Translations under genes and position numbers: made by a program
The notes under the pieces: model-generated
Seen by the model: only the letters and a program-made list of their open reading frames with translations
Told to the model about the DNA's origin: nothing
Databases searched by the model: none
NCBI GenBank assembly: GCA_934154805.1
Contig: CAKPGM010000012.1
Location: 1-53,358 of the forward strand
DNA from: an uncultured Clostridia bacterium
Lineage (GTDB): Bacteria > Bacillota > Clostridia > TANB77 > CAG-508
Direction: 5' to 3'
DNA length: 53,358 nt
In this document: in pieces, positions 52,575-53,358 of the stretch
How positions within the stretch are numbered: the stretch's first letter is position 1
Layout: every line of letters begins with the position of its first letter

Positions 52575-52927
52575 CTATTACACCCCTTTCCAATAGTATT
52601 GCGACTTCTTAAATATTCAATGTCTTCTACACTTTGGCATGGATAATATGGACTAACTAGCTCTGGAAATATTGTTCCATTTTTTAGTCCACAACATGGT
52701 GTGAAAGTATTTGTCATTCTTTGAATTGGTACATAACTTTGACCTAACATTGGATTTGATGGAAATACACTTTCTTCTTCATTAAATCCACACATACACT
52801 GATTATTACTATTGTTGCATCCACACATGTTTGTATTATCATTTTGCACATCATCACATATTGTTTCAAGAGGGCTGTTTTCTTGATTCATATTGCAATT
52901 ACACATACAATTACAGTTTTTGTTCAT
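52571..52927 (-). CDS. cotJA: Spore coat associated protein CotJA with Cys-rich extension
   Basis: 118 residues. The second half (MLGQSYVPIQRM, FPELVSPYYPCQSVEDIEYL) is CotJA, which is usually about 70-80 residues. The first half is an unusual Cys/Asn-rich extension (CNCMCNCNMNQE, MCGCNNSNNQCMC), which could cross-link in the coat or bind metal. First gene of the cotJ operon. Confidence 0.88.
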   Translation of the reverse strand: MNKNCNCMCNCNMNQENSPLETICDDVQNDNTNMCGCNNSNNQCMCGFNEEESVFPSNPMLGQSYVPIQRMTNTFTPCCGLKNGTIFPELVSPYYPCQSVEDIEYLRSRNTIGKGCNR

Positions 52928-53090
52928 TACAATTCCTTCCTCCTTTTTATATACAAGTAATTTGTTGTATACTAAATTTTATGAAGTTTGTCGGAAAATG
53001 GTGAATATTTTGACACTTTATAAAATTAAATTCAAAAAAATATAGACATTTATTAAAAAATGTGCTATATTTAGTAAGTATTAAATATAT

Positions 53091-53173
53091 GCCACTGTGG
53101 CGGAATTGGTAGACGCACTGGATTCAAAATCCAGCGGGAAACCATATGGGTTCGAGTCCCATCAGTGGTACCA
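53091..53173 (+). tRNA. tRNA-Leu (CAA)
   Basis: 83 nt with acceptor GCCACTG pairing CAGTGGT and an encoded ACCA end. The anticodon stem CTGGA/TCCAG holds loop TTCAAAA with anticodon CAA (reads UUG). Variable arm CGGGAAACCATATGGG-like and T arm GGGTTCGAGTCCC are as expected of a class II tRNA. Confidence 0.95.
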
Positions 53174-53230
53174 AAATAAAATACATCTCGAAGAGGTGTA
53201 TTTTTATTTTGCATTTGATGTAGGACTCGA
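53154..53230 (+). repeat. 77-nt direct repeat, copy 1 (tRNA 3' end plus terminator)
   Basis: It begins with the last 20 nt of tRNA-Leu, continues through the hairpin terminator (ATACATCT-cga-AGAGGTGTAT, 53174-53210) and ends GTAGGACTCGA. The identical copy starts 128 nt later. Confidence 0.9.
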
Positions 53231-53281
53231 AAAATGGCGTTAAGACAACTGTCCCGATGGACAGTTGATAGCCATGCGGGA
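53231..53281 (+). other. Structured 51-nt spacer between the repeats
   Basis: CAACTGTCC-CGAT-GGACAGTTG forms a perfect hairpin, enclosed by ATGGC/GCCAT and, from the repeats, GGACTC/GAGTCC. It may be a second tRNA-like or other RNA domain of unknown function. Confidence 0.5.
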
Positions 53282-53358
53282 GAGTCCCATCAGTGGTACC
53301 AAAATAAAATACATCTCGAAGAGGTGTATTTTTATTTTGCATTTGATGTAGGACTCGA
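53282..53358 (+). repeat. 77-nt direct repeat, copy 2
   Basis: Identical to 53154-53230 and reaching the window edge; further copies may follow outside. Confidence 0.9.

Noticed and set aside
1..53358. CRISPR array, rRNA operon or complete prophage
   Set aside because: No regularly spaced repeats, no rRNA sequence and no phage structural genes were seen.
1..53358. Reverse transcriptase or A-rich template for the variable regions
   Set aside because: No such gene or near-copy of the variable block was found on either strand by eye; it must lie outside if it exists.

Overview
The window is low-GC DNA (about 30% G+C by eye) from a spore-forming Clostridia-type Firmicute. The evidence is the cotJA-cotJB-cotJC spore-coat operon, an Ile T-box, the ireB-ruvX-DUF1292 cluster, mini-RNase III, RbgA, RqcH and strong AAGGAGG ribosome-binding sites. 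I could not name the genus. Most of the window is housekeeping chromosome.

Layout. 1-224 is the start of a pilin-like gene running off the left edge. 673-7518 (+) holds ychF, rqcH, the t6A genes tsaE and tsaB, a GNAT gene and a LonB-type protease. 7562-20006 (-) holds proS, scpB, variable pilin-like gene A, typA, an S1-domain gene, a cmk-plsC fusion, a P-loop/Asp23-like gene and ileS with its T-box. Variable pilin-like gene B (20469-21763) and mrnC-rbgA follow. 23.6-28.8 kb looks like an old island beside rbgA: a broken serine-recombinase tail, a membrane-anchored beta-sandwich protein, an M6 protease with a dockerin, and a displaced copy of the rbgA start. 28.8-33.6 kb holds DUF1963, Nudix, cytidine deaminase, tag, ogt and small membrane genes. 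33.6-42.8 kb holds DUF1292, ruvX, ireB, a degenerate GGDEF protein, a CpaE-like ATPase with AT-hooks, mutS and miaB. 42.9-43.25 kb is a candidate type I toxin-antitoxin locus. Then come rpmE, a glycosyltransferase, pnp, rpsO, a VbhA/Fic pair, ywlC, YihY, the cotJ operon and tRNA-Leu(CAA) with a duplicated 3' end.

Main discovery candidates. (1) CGG behaves like a +1 frameshift codon. By eye I find only six in-frame CGG codons in all coding sequence. Five sit where skipping one C restores the expected protein: once in tsaE, and twice in each of the two variable pilin-like genes. The sixth is in a GC-richer, apparently foreign gene. (2) The two pilin-like genes end in a C-type-lectin (FGE-type) domain. 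Its 3' ends differ in a short GC-rich block with the substitution pattern of a diversity-generating retroelement; the reverse transcriptase and template are not in the window. (3) A 43-residue basic peptide gene converges on a predicted small RNA across a shared terminator. Direct repeats give that RNA 12 nt of complementarity to the toxin start codon, an arrangement like par/fst but with an unrelated peptide.

Working together: tsaE, tsaB and ywlC contribute to t6A modification. pnp, rpsO, mrnC, rbgA and the S1 protein serve RNA decay and ribosome assembly. mutS, tag and ogt serve DNA repair. The pilin-like genes probably form a variable surface system under a shared palindromic control element.
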